This document shows positions 37,744 through 50,100 of a DNA stretch of 64,000 nt, piece after piece. The stretch's first letter is position 1, and every line of letters starts with the position of its first letter. Source of the DNA: Ignelater luminosus (taxonomy: Eukaryota > Arthropoda > Insecta > Coleoptera > Elateridae); the NCBI GenBank assembly GCA_011009095.1, contig VTPC01000423.1, positions 179,419-243,418 on the forward strand, written 5' to 3'. The notes beneath the pieces are model-generated. The model made no database searches and was not told the DNA's origin. It worked only from the letters and a program-made list of their open reading frames with translations. Both the position numbers and the translations under genes were made by a program.

Positions 37744-38914
37744 ATGGAAGTAATGGAAAAATCTAAAGAAAAACACAGACGGGGAGCAAATTATACAGAA
37801 GAAGAGAAAGAATTTTTCCTCCATGTGATAAGAAGGTATGAATGAAATATTATTTTCATGAAGAATACACCAATTTATTGTTAAGAAATAAAAATAAATG
37901 TATTCAGATTAGCCTATTTTCTAGTATTATTTTGGTTACAATAAAAAACTTATTTGTTGTTATAGGTTATGATTGATGGCTCGTTATTATCTGACAAATC
38001 ATTAATGACAAATTGAACAATTTTCATTATTCTAGTTAATTGACTATCTTCCACTTTCAGATACAGCAATATTATTGATAACAAAAGAACTGATTCTGAA
38101 ACAATTAAACAGAAAAAGGAGGCATGGAAGGAAATCACTTTGATATATAATCAGGTAGCAAAAACTGGACTTAGAGATTGGGAACAATTAAGAAATTTGT
38201 ATGATAATATAAAAAGAAAAAAAAAGAAATCCTTATCAGAAGGAAATGTAAGCTCATTTTTTGTAGCTGGAAGTGTTTTCGTATACCGCTGTTTTCATTT
38301 TAGAATGCTAAGCCTGCCGAAGAAATAAATTATATTGAGATTATTAAGGAGGAAATCTTGCCAATTGATGAAACTATTTCTGGCGAAAAACAAATTATAC
38401 CCGCTGAGGGAGAGGTAATGTTTGTTGCTGAACAAATGGTGAGTAATGAAGAGCAAGGCTTATCAAATGAAGAACAAACAAGATCTGTTGGAGATCACAT
38501 CTTACCTGCTGAAACGAAAGTTATCCCAATTGAAGGGCAAAGTATATCTAATGAAGAGTTAATTTTACCTAAACAAGAGCAGTTTGCACCTAATCAAGAA
38601 AGATTAAAAAGCAATACTACTTATGAAAATGTGATTTCCATGGTAAAATCATAACACTTTGATATTATTACCTGATAGGTATTGTATTTGCAAACTTTTT
38701 ACAGAGATGCCCAGAGCTGAAGCTTCTTACTAGATCTGCTTATTTGCATCATAGAAGACAACTGTTTAAGAAGACAATGAGTACTGAAGACTTAAAAATG
38801 ATTTATTTAAGAAAGAAAATTCAAAATGCAAATTTAAAGAGGCAAATTTTAATTGCTGAACATAAAATGCAAATGAAAATATTCAAAACACAATTAAAAA
38901 AATTAAAAGAATGA
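37744..38914 (+). CDS. Myb/SANT-like DNA-binding domain protein (MSANTD-type), four exons
   Basis: Exons at 37744-37835, 38061-38247, 38304-38642 and 38705-38914 join in phase (junctions in phases 2, 0 and 0) at GT-AG sites. They give 275 residues ending LKKLKE. Residues about 15-87 form a Myb/SANT-like domain of the Myb_DNA-bind_5 kind: NYTEEEKEFFLHVIRRY, then IIDNKRTD, KQKKEAWKEI with its conserved Trp, and LRDWEQLRNLYDNIKRKKKK as the recognition helix plus basic tail. Exon 3 (residues 94-206) is acidic, Glu/Gln-rich and loosely repetitive (SNEEQ, PAEGE, PAETK, PIEGQ). Exon 4 (207-275) is a basic, Leu-rich, coiled-coil-like tail (LKMIYLRKKIQNANLKRQIL) of the kind used for self-association in this group. 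Family members are nuclear, putative transcription regulators, and many derive from or resemble Harbinger-type transposon-encoded DNA-binding proteins. Without splicing at 38643, exon 3 would run to a stop at 38652. A read-through isoform lacking the tail is therefore possible. Confidence 0.85.
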
Positions 38915-38945
38915 GAAACTAACTTATTATGTGTAAATAAGTTGT

Positions 38946-38999
38946 AATAAAAGCTGTTTTATATTGTAACTATGTAAATAGAGAACTGTTGTGAATAAA
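38946..38999 (+). terminator. Two poly(A) signals of the Myb/SANT-like gene
   Basis: AATAAA occurs at 38946-38951 and again at 38994-38999, 32 and 80 bases after the stop codon. The transcript would have a very short 3' UTR. Confidence 0.6.
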
Positions 39000-39000
39000 A

Positions 39001-41192
39001 AGAATTTTTCCATTAGTCTTACAGTGTAATTTAATTCTTTCTGTTATGAATTGACTAGATAAATAATTACTTACAAATTTTAACTTGTTACTATTAACTA
39101 GTTTATCCTATCAGTTTGCAGCCATATTTTAACTATTATAGCTTACAAATTATTAGTAATTGAGTATTTTATACTCTACTCACTGGGTTAGTGGCTAGTA
39201 ACCTAGAATATTAATAAGTCTATATGAGTATAATATACCTACGTGTAGAGTGGGTTGCCTATCTTTCAAAATTTAAATTGAGTACCGTAACAGAACTTTA
39301 GTCTATGGTGATCTATCGTTGCGAGAGTGATGCATAGATAAAAATGTATAATGGGATGTGATGGGATTTTTTATGTATATTTCTATGATTTGCATCGTGA
39401 CGAACATTTTTCCAAAAACACTTTCTGTATTTACTACTTTTTCATTACCTTTGTTACTTTGATAAATGACCTTGCTTAATGCCAAATTAAGATCTTGGTG
39501 TAGAAACAATCGATCTATTATTATATTATGAATGAAATTTTAAATAATCCAACTGAAAAAACGTGCGAAGTTTAAACTGTGGTTAGTTAAAAATCTATCA
39601 TTCAATTATGAGCATTCTCAAATGCTGTTGTTTACATACCAAAATAATTATAAATATATCAAAACCAAGTATTCCTAATTATTTAAATTTTCAAATAAGT
39701 CTAACAAAGTACTTACTTCACAGTTTTTGATTTTGAAACATTCACAAAAATCGAAGTTAAATAAATGTTTAATTCAATTTTTAAGTTTAATTAAGTACCT
39801 ACTATTTATTTGTCTCTGATATTAATAGGGGTATAAATTTAGAACTTTATAGAGTAATGCGATATCTAGCACTTGTAAAAAGAGGTTGAATCATTTTATT
39901 AACTAAAATAACCTTGTGCCAACCAAACAAGTAGTTCATATTTGTAAGGAAAAAGGGGGGAGTAGTAATAGTTTCTTGTTCTTATTTAAATCTTATACTT
40001 TAATTTGCTTGAAGTAATGACTATAATAAGAAATATGATCTATTCTTTGTTATCGGTAATATGTCTTTGATTTTAACCTTGTGCAAATTTGAATGTTGCT
40101 GTTTCACTCAAGGTAATCTTTTATGAATAAAATCTCAAACCTATACGAGCCAAATTTCACATCTTTGCAGATAGGATCATTTTTCTTCCAGCAAATTAAT
40201 TAAAAACTAAGGCACCTCCGAGATTTCAGTTTAAACTATAAAGCCAGGCAAGCTGAACCCTGTGGGTTCTGAATCCAAAATCAACTTATTTAGAAACAAT
40301 TGATAGAAAAGATGGAGATAGGAAATCTTATTTGCATCTGTAAATGCTTAATAAATAGAAAGGGTCTATGAAATCTTAAACATTGATGAATAAATACATA
40401 GAATATTTAAAACATTTTATTTCAACATCATAATTTTTATTTATAACTTATGTATATTTATGAAATGAAATCACAATGATGTCAATCAATTTTGCAACAA
40501 ATACTAGCACATACTTATATACAACATAATTAGTCATATTTACCATTAAAACTAAGGAAAAAAAATACAAAGACATCTCACAAAGTAAACTAAAGTAAAT
40601 AATGAATACAACTATTTTATGTAACACCATGAGTATCTTAAAATCTGGAAGGGTTATTATAATATCAGAATAGGACGTAATTAAAAATAAGATGAAAATG
40701 AAACTTAAAAATACAAGCAACATTAGTTTAAATATTAAAGCAACAAAATTTAAAAAATCAAAAGTATTGCAAATTACAGTAATTATTATAAAATGGTCCT
40801 CTCCTTTTCACTAAAGGCACTATATAACAAACAACATTGGTATGATTTTGTACATTATTTTATAAATTATAATACAATGTTATGCTTAATATTTCTGTAA
40901 ATAAACAACTGATATGTTAAATTCTTGTTAGATAATTGTGTTCAATTGCTTAGGTATTTCTATTTTGTGCATAAGAGCTCTCTTTAAAACTATTAAAGTA
41001 TGATAGTATTATTATCAAAATTATTATTATTATTATTACTATGAGACAATGGACTTTTGACGTATTAAAATGTCAATATAAAATTGTATCAAAACAGTCT
41101 TTAAGGCATTCAATTTACATTTTAATTCATTCAACCTTATTCGATTATTTCATTCCTTATTATATTTAATACCTAAAAAATTTATACGAAAA
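39001..41192. other. Convergent intergenic spacer, no gene recognised
   Basis: This lies between the 3' ends of the plus-strand Myb/SANT-like gene and the minus-strand Na,K-ATPase gene. It is AT-rich with only chance open frames. The part nearest 41190 will contain the 3' UTR of the ATPase gene; an ATTAAA (minus strand) occurs at 41165-41170. Confidence 0.5.
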
Positions 41193-44100
41193 CTAATCTA
41201 TCAACAATTCAAAATGAACCGATCCTATTCTGTCTGCCCTGTTGTGTTTTATATTCCTTGCCCATGCTTTGCATTCAATATTTATGACAATTCCACCTGA
41301 AACAGATACAAATACTTAATATAGAACTATCTTGTTAAAAATATGTTGAATATCTCACTGGTTGGTCTAAGGAATTGAACAGCTACAAGTGGACTTAAGT
41401 ATCCTTCACCATTTTTGTACGGATAATAATATCCTGGAAATCCTTGAATGTCTGGATAATAAGCAATTGGACCTAAGTATTCCACATCGGCTGGATTTTC
41501 ACCTTCACAACTGATCCATACTGTATTTCTCTAAAACAATTTATCAATTTATCTTTCTACATTTTAATGACTAGGCTATTTACTGTTTCTATTTTTGATC
41601 TCTTTTTTAGAAACTCTGATTCTATATCTGTATCTCAAACGCAAACTATATTATTGTTCCCAAATTACAGTTGTGTAGAAGAACGAAAGAACAGCGACTT
41701 AATAAATTGAATTTCTTAGTTATTTTTAAAAAATTCACTGCAAAATGCTTCAGGAGGTGAAGTACATTATGATGTTCTATAATGCTAATAACTCTACTTT
41801 TGGAAAAGATGGAATTTAACATAGATTGCTTCTGAGATACAGATATATCAAGTTTTAATATCGGCTAGAGAGATATAAGAGAAAATATAAAGATTAAGCC
41901 ATGTTGGGCGCCAATTTGTCAACATGTCATGTATATACTCATTTATTCAGAAATAAAATAATACAAATAAAATAAAACCAGAGAAAACAATACTATAGTA
42001 AAACAAACAAGAATCAGTTGTAAGCTATACAAGATTTTTCTAGTAATTAGAAATATTTGTAAAGCAAACTAGCATGTGTCTGCTCTGTGCATTCATAATT
42101 CTATTAACACTTCTAATTCTCTTATGAAAAACTAATCAGTCTATAGGTGGCTGTCTGATGATCGAATTGCAACTTTTACCAAGCCAACTTAGTGGCCAAT
42201 TGTTTAATTTCTTCTTTCTGGCCATTTTAAAGATCTCAAGTAAATGTGGAAAAGGCTACACCTAAATCATGTAGATAACTCGTCTAGCGAGCGTAAAATT
42301 TAAAATAATCGCTGAACTAGATGTATTATTTATGTTATGTCAACACAAAAATAACTATTCATATATTGCAAACAAAAGCATCTTAAAAATATATCATCAG
42401 TAGATGCAAGGAAAAATAAATAAACTATAAACAGAAAAAAGTCATGATTAAAAACCATTCCTAGTAAAACTCGTAAGTCGAGCCATGACAACGTGCACAA
42501 AGTATTGTTAGACTTCACCACATTCACATTCAACTGATGAGAGGGTAGCACAGCAAGTAAACGGAAGCTTAAATTCTAATCCTCAGACCAAGAATTTCCA
42601 TTAGAGTTTTTTGTAGTTTCTTTTAGTGGTGTAAATGAATATTGGAAAGTAATCTTCACAGATCTAATTATCTCTTATTCCCATTCTTATGTTCACTGGC
42701 TTCAAATTTCCCGTTCTTGGCTGAAGATTTGAATATAAATTTCCATACTGTTATAGCGATGTCTTCAGTCAACCAAAGATTTTATAGATAAATTTGTCAT
42801 AGAAGTGTTTTGAATTCTTGGTACATGTTCTTTCTTGTCTATATGTCAATATTAGACTTAAATCATAAAAAACGGTTGCTGAAATGTTTTGTGGCCTTTC
42901 TTTCTTATTGATGAATGATTAGTTTTTAAACAATGAAAAGCGTCTTTGGTTGTTATTCATATCCATTTTTACTAATTTCTTGTCTCCTTTTCACAAAATG
43001 AACATTATATTTTTACAGTAGTACTTCTTGTTATATCGAATCGGATCCCGACAGCTAGGATTCCTATTTATCAGAAAAAAAGGTATCGCCATGTCAGCTA
43101 GATAAATCAGGCATCGCCACAGACGCCGCGCCAAGTATCCAACTTTAAAACGTTTTTGGATAGGCTCATGTTATAAAAGCTGAAACAATGATTAAGTGAA
43201 ACAATTTATTGCTAATATTATGCTCATCACTATCTCAACATATTATTAATTTTGCTTTATGTACACCTTATTTGGAAGAAAAGCTTAAGTTTACAAATAC
43301 ATATTACGTCTATGGTCTTTGTTGTAGGAAACTTTTAAATTGTTCATGTTGATAATGAGTACCACTTATATTTCAGTTAATGAATTGAAATTGCTTTTTT
43401 TATTTGACACCTACACTAGCAGAGGATCAACTACCATAGATCATATGCTGCTCATGTGACATGCAGAGATGAAGTTATACACCTATAACCTTGCAACTTA
43501 AATTTATGGAATTTATTAGGCACCAGCGCCTTACTAATTGAATGATTAGGCCGCCTGAAACTTAAATTGTATTCGAATTGTCAGAATCTTCTTCTTATAA
43601 TATCACCTATCTCTTGAACTTAATCCACATATTATTCATTTCTTTTCCATGCTGGTCTGTAAACTTCCTTGAATAGATGATAGTTTACATTCTCTATCTT
43701 TTCCTTTTATATGATTTCTTATTACTGATATTTGTTGTGAAGTCATTTATTTGGGCCTAGTCATGATAGCCACTTTTGATTGGTTTGGATTCCTTTCCTT
43801 CCAGGTGTTCAATTTTTGTGTAAAACTTTTGTTTTCTCATCTTATTATTGTGTCTGTCTTTTTACCTAAGTATGTTTGCTGACTTTGCTCCATCTGAAAC
43901 TGGAAATTCACTTTTCATTTTCTTTTCTTTGATTTGAAGGTTCTTGCCAAACTACACATACTTTCCTGAGTCTCAATAATTCCATTTTGATGACTAATAC
44001 TACTATGGGAATGCTCACTTATTTACATTCTTCATCTCATAGTTGCAATTAGTTTCTAGTCTGATATCTCCTCAATTGTTGTCAATACTAATTAAAGATA

Positions 44101-47100
44101 TCTTGTTTGTTATACTAACTAAGATACTATTTAGATCTATTATGTAGACACTACATAAGATAAAGCAAAAAGAAAGATGTGGTTTTAAAGAATTTTCTCC
44201 TCAGTCTGTATACTGCCAAATGTCTACATACCTTGTTTGGTTCAGTTATGTTTCCAATATGATACTTTAATTGCAAAGGCATATCATGTGGCAAGTCTCT
44301 TGGATCATTATAATATTCAGGAACCCATCCATAAATTTTATTCAATTTTAAGAAAATACAAGGCGAATTACGATGGTAGTCAAAGAATTTCTCTCTACTA
44401 CAACTTCCCCACACTTTCACATCTACATCGCATACTTCACCATTCTTCGGAAACTGATCATAGCTGCACCTTGTTGTCGTTGCTGTACCTTTTTCTAATT
44501 TACCAGGTGTATAATATTCTGCAAACAGACAAATTTTACATTAATAAAACTTTAAAAAAGAATGAAACGAATACCTACTATCTAAAAATCCTTTCAAATT
44601 TTCGACCCATTTTAAGTAGTTAGTTTTGTTGGAAGCTTGGAACCATATAAGTGTGCTTTCAATATTGTCTTGTGTGGGCATTGGTCTAAATCCCAAACCA
44701 GGATTGGTACCAATCATAGAACGATCTAGCTGCCATTTAGGTATACGAGGATCTAATGTTTGGAAGAATACCCACATACAAATCGATACCAGCGCCGCTA
44801 GCATTCCATAAAATATTAAATAGAATAATAAAATCTTCGCTAAAAATAAAATTCATGAATTAGCTATTGTTTCTTTGTGTTTCATTCAATGTTATTGACC
44901 TTATCTAGAACCCTAATAATAATTTGTAGCGTGCGTGATTCAACTTAGCTGTTCAAGTCAATAATTTATTAAAATCAAGTAAGGGTAAGTTATAAAAGGA
45001 ATCCTTAATAATTTTTATTATGTGAAATTTGGTGTGTAAGTATTATCTTAACGGCCTTTTTTGTATTATTTTTTCAATATTTTTATCGTTGCAATATACT
45101 AACTAAACAGCATGCAAGAAAGGATATTCTTCGATCACAAGCAATTCCATGAAGAATGTTTTACGTAAATAAATTATTAGTCACTATTTTAATTCAAACT
45201 GAATTTTATTTAAAAATAATATGATAAAAAGGCCAAGTTTCAATATCAACAATCTAGAAAAATTGTTATTCGTCCAATATAATAATATAATGTGATCAAA
45301 TACATTCCGCATCAAGCTAGTAATGGAAATCAAATGTCTCATCGGTTATAATTTTCCTTTTCCTAATTCGTGCTTCAATTTTGAAATTGATGTAGTATGA
45401 AGATGAAAAGAAACGGAACTACACCCCGATCTTATCTGTTAATCTATTTTCAACGTGAGTATAATAATAATAATATAATAGATAAAGAGACATTGCATCA
45501 CCCAATCATCAGGCACCGAAACTTAAGTTTCAATTTGAAGAGAATAAGAGATCTTGAAAAAGACTAACACTAGTAGATGGCACATTGAAAGTACTTAAAG
45601 GTAGAAAACCTTGAATGTCTGTTACAAAACATAATAGAGCCATAGTAAAATAAAATAAGAATCTTGAACAGTTAAGTCTTAGGAAAAATACAGTAAGCTC
45701 TTCTCAAAATCTTTCGAGTAGTAGAGGATATTCAAAGCGGTATACGAGGGATGAGTAGGTTTTCGTAAAGAATGATCACTGATGACAAAGCTTTTCTTGG
45801 GACGTCCCTACTTATCACATTCGCAAAAAAATATAAGGAGTTTATTTTTCTTTGAGGTATGCATACGTGTGTCTTGTCCTCCAATAGCTATTTCTTGAAA
45901 ATACCTAAAGGATGACAATAACTAAGTACGAGTCGCCATCATACTTTACATAATAAGTTAATGAAGAAATCAGGAAAAACCCTTGCGGTGTCTAGCTCAA
46001 AAAACTCCATTTCACACTTTTTATTGGAATTGATTTACTTGCAATCGACGATAGCTTCTTCAAGATTTGATCCTCGTATTGAAAGAGCAGATGTCAAGAG
46101 TTGAAAAGTATAGGGCTTAGAATAGATCCCTGAGTTCACCAGCGTAAATTGCGCGGAAGCCAAACAATGTAGAATTGACACGTACGTTTACTAAAAAAAG
46201 GAAGAAATAATGACTGTTATTAGATCTCCGAATATGGAGCTAAGTTCGTTCTTAATTAATAACAATCCACTTCTGCAAAATCAACTGTCAGTGCTAAGGC
46301 GATAGATATTATCGCTGAATACATTCTGTTCAAAACAATTCTTAATAAATTCTTTGAGCATTTTGCTTGTTCTTGGTTATTATTTGTTTGTTCAAACAAT
46401 GAACGATTATGTTTTAGTGATTCCGAAAGAATAATTAAACTTTTAATTGGTCCATAATTTCCATCCATCCTTGATACACTTCTTTTAATTCATTTTATAC
46501 CCCCCCCCCCCCCCACTCTCACCTGACAAAACTGAATGAATCGAATATGAATTTATTAGTGTTTCTCAAATAGTGCTCCGCAAAAGCTCTGATTTGGACA
46601 AGATCGAGACTAATTTTTGGAATACCTGAAGCTCTTTAGACCTACACCTGTTCGATCAAGCTTCTCAAAGCAACCAGGATTTTCAGGCCGGTAGGTTTTT
46701 CAAGTTAGTTGGTTTTTTCAAGCCGGCCAGGTTTTTGGGCTTGCATTGGGCTTTTTGGTTGATGGTGTTTGGACCAACTGGGATTTTGGAGTTCTCAAGC
46801 CTTTCAAGTCGGTCAATATTTTTAGGTCAAAACCTTCCTTATTAAATGGCAGCTTAAGACAATGTGGTGCTTAGTTTTGACTTCAACATCTCTCCTTCAT
46901 AAAACTGATTGATAATAATACAAATAAGTCAAGTTTCGCGCTTTTTAACTTTATATAGAGCTTTTCCTGTTGGACTGATCAAGCCTCTTGAGCTAATCTA
47001 TTGTTTGAGGCTGTTTCTGCTGGTCGGGATAATCAGCAATTAAGATCTACGGGTTTGCGTCGGTCGTTTCCGACAAGTAAGATTTTCCGACTAGTCAGAC

Positions 47101-50100
47101 CTTTTAGGTCGTTAAATTTTCAAGACTAATTGGGCTTTTTTGAGTTACTTTGGCTTTGTTTGCAATTCTTTGGATCAATCCGACTTGTTCTACTCTTCTG
47201 GGGTGCTTCATGTTTCTCAAGACTTGACATATCAGCCCGTAAGTACAAGATTGTATACAGCAACGTTCCTGATATGAGAAAAGCTCAAAAAGCTTGTAAC
47301 GTTTACTTTTTGCGCTCGTTACTTCGCATTTGTTTTTGGCCGGAGAATATTTCTTTAGCAGTTGTGGTAGGGTCGCATAGATATCTTGGTTATCTTTTAT
47401 TAGTTTCTTTAGTTTTAGACATCAGTTAGCGGGTTAACAAAATCTTTAATTTTTTATTATTACAATCGGGACACAGGGTACAATTTTTTTCAATTTTATT
47501 TTTATTTTCTTATTATAGAGAAATGAACTTATTACAGCTGTCTTTGGTATTTTTGATTATTTATTTTTCAATCTAAAACATGATGGGTGAAATCAGATGG
47601 ATTATTGGGAAATCTTTATTCTCGAAAACTAGATAACATGTTTAACTTAAACTTAATTTATACAAGGAACAGTTAATATACATTAAACATTAGTTTGTAA
47701 TTTTAAGAGGACCATACACTCCGTCACTACCAATCTGGCGAAGTTTTTGTCTAATGTTCTTCATTAGCTGCGCACTACCCTTTTAGGGCACTTCTATACT
47801 GGTTCTTTTAATTACTCTTTTAAATGAATTGAAATTCTTCGCTGGTAGTGATCTGACAAAGTATTGTCTTTTAATAAGTGCCCAGAATTCCTCAACAGGC
47901 TTGACCTGAAGAATATTAGGGACGTTGTTCTTATTTCTATAAAATCGATGTTTTGAGTATTCAAGAATTCGACGTTTTGCCTTGCATAGTGGCATATTGC
48001 TACAGTAGATCGGGCCAGAAAGAAAGCAATGAAGGGAAGTAGTCTGTTCTTAATGCACTCGTTTAAATGTATCTTCTGGTTCATTGTACCTTCCAAAATG
48101 ATAGGGTCTGACATTCATTCATTACTTGCCATAACAAGAACTTCTTGAAACATTTCTTCTTTGGTTTGATTCTAATTTCGATTGGCACCTCAATTTCATT
48201 GCTACAATAATAGTACCTACTTCTCCCCTGGGACGTCGCGTCGGTGCGGTCACATGCTATGTATGTTTTGTCATAAATGACGATAATCTTTCCAGACTTC
48301 TTGCTGAACGATGTTTTCACTCGGATTTTTTGATCAGGAGTGCAATGGGGAACTATCTTGCATTTACGCGTTTTAATACCTATTTTTTGAACTTTCAGTT
48401 CATGTAAATAAGGCAAGTTTTTTTAAAGATCTTGTCAATAGCACTACACAGTTTTAGAGAAGAATTTGACAATGAACGACTTTTTATCTTCTAGTAATCG
48501 CTCTTTCTCGCTCGTTTATATCTTGATGATATATTATATAACGACCTTTTGTTATGGCCCTCTACAGCAAAATCACATACAGTCTGATACTTGTCTTTGT
48601 TAGAGTCGTTTTCGTAGTAGTGGCAAACTTTTTTACAAACTCTTCTCTTTCTCTACGTTCCATTTCTGCATTAACTAATTTATCATAACTAGTATCACGT
48701 TCTTTGTTGTTTGACAATTGCTAAATAAAATGACGCATCGTATTTGTCAAAATGCTAACTAGTTTTGGACAATAAGCATGTCACACAAGTGATCCGATTT
48801 CACCTATCATGCTTTAGATACGCTTAGCAAATGGATAACTGTTTTGGTAATCTTATCTGTGATTTATTCATTGTAGTTTAAGATTTGTTTATTTAATCCG
48901 TTTCAATTTTCTTTGCATTCTTACGTGCGAAATCTGAATAGGTAGGCTAATTTTTTATTTTCTTCCATTTTGTTTGAAGTTATCTCCTGCAGAGATAAAC
49001 TTTATTTATTTAGTTAGGTTTGGGTGGAAGTGGATAGAATTAGAAAATTTTATCGTACTAGCTCATTTGTAAATTCTGTCGGTCTTTTTTTTTCATTAAT
49101 TTGAATAGTATTTATAATTACGCATTTGGTTTAGGTGTTTGGAAATTGAAACTTCCTTTTATTAGTTAGTTGCTTATGTTAACAGGAATCCTTTATTTTC
49201 ATTTCTCCAACAAGAACATTAAATATTTTCGCCGGGATTGTTCGTTGGGGCAATTTTATGTTGCTGTTCCAAATCTGGATCGCGGTCAGCGGTCGGAATT
49301 TGTCTTGTTCGCCAAGATTCAGTGAAGCGTTTGTCACCATAGAAGTAGTTGGGCTGTGTTACTAAAGAATAGGCTGTAATATTTTTTTTTATTTTCTTGT
49401 GCGAAGCCTCAGTAGTGCGAGGGTAAGTTGTCTTCTTTCCCGATACATAGTTGATCTTATGTAAGTTATTCACATTTAGTTTCAAATTCTACTTCGATTC
49501 AGCCTCAATAAGATAAATCACAAACTTCAACTTACGATTCAACTCTTCTTTCAATCCGTTGTGCCCTACTAAAGATCTACATGGCTCCCTCATATAAATG
49601 GACGTCTCATCTTAGAACTGGCAGGCATCAGGAAATTAAATAACGTTTAGATCTTCACTTCATGTTTTGTATTGGTGTTATTAAATTGCCATTTATATAT
49701 AGAAATCTTTGTTATAACTGATTTCTTATAATCATCAAAAATCACATTTAAATCATTTCTTTGACATCATATTTATTTAATGATTAATTTTTTGATTAAA
49801 TCTAAAACTTAGAGAGACGTTGTATTAAGAGGTTTTGTTTCCTTGTTAAGTTTGTTACAGATATATTTCATCACTGAAATGCAGGCCTGTACTTTCTGGA
49901 GGAATTCGCGGGAAGTCTACTTTTTTGAATAACCAAAAAATTGGCTTGGATTCAAAGATCTGCTCTCAAACTCTAAGAATGAGGAATAAAATTCAATGAA
50001 AGGGAAATGTTCAACAAAAAGTAACTCAATCTGCGTAACCTATGAAATGGAAAACGTACGTTGGTGATCAAATTATATAAAACTATTCTAAATCACGTCA

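Noticed and set aside
37950-38138. Minus-strand frame across intron 1 and exon 2 of the Myb/SANT-like gene
   Set aside because: Antisense shadow. The plus strand has conserved domain residues and consistent splice sites.
47130-47429. 99-codon plus frame with hydrophobic segments
   Set aside because: It starts within the degenerate minisatellite and shows no family resemblance or splice support.
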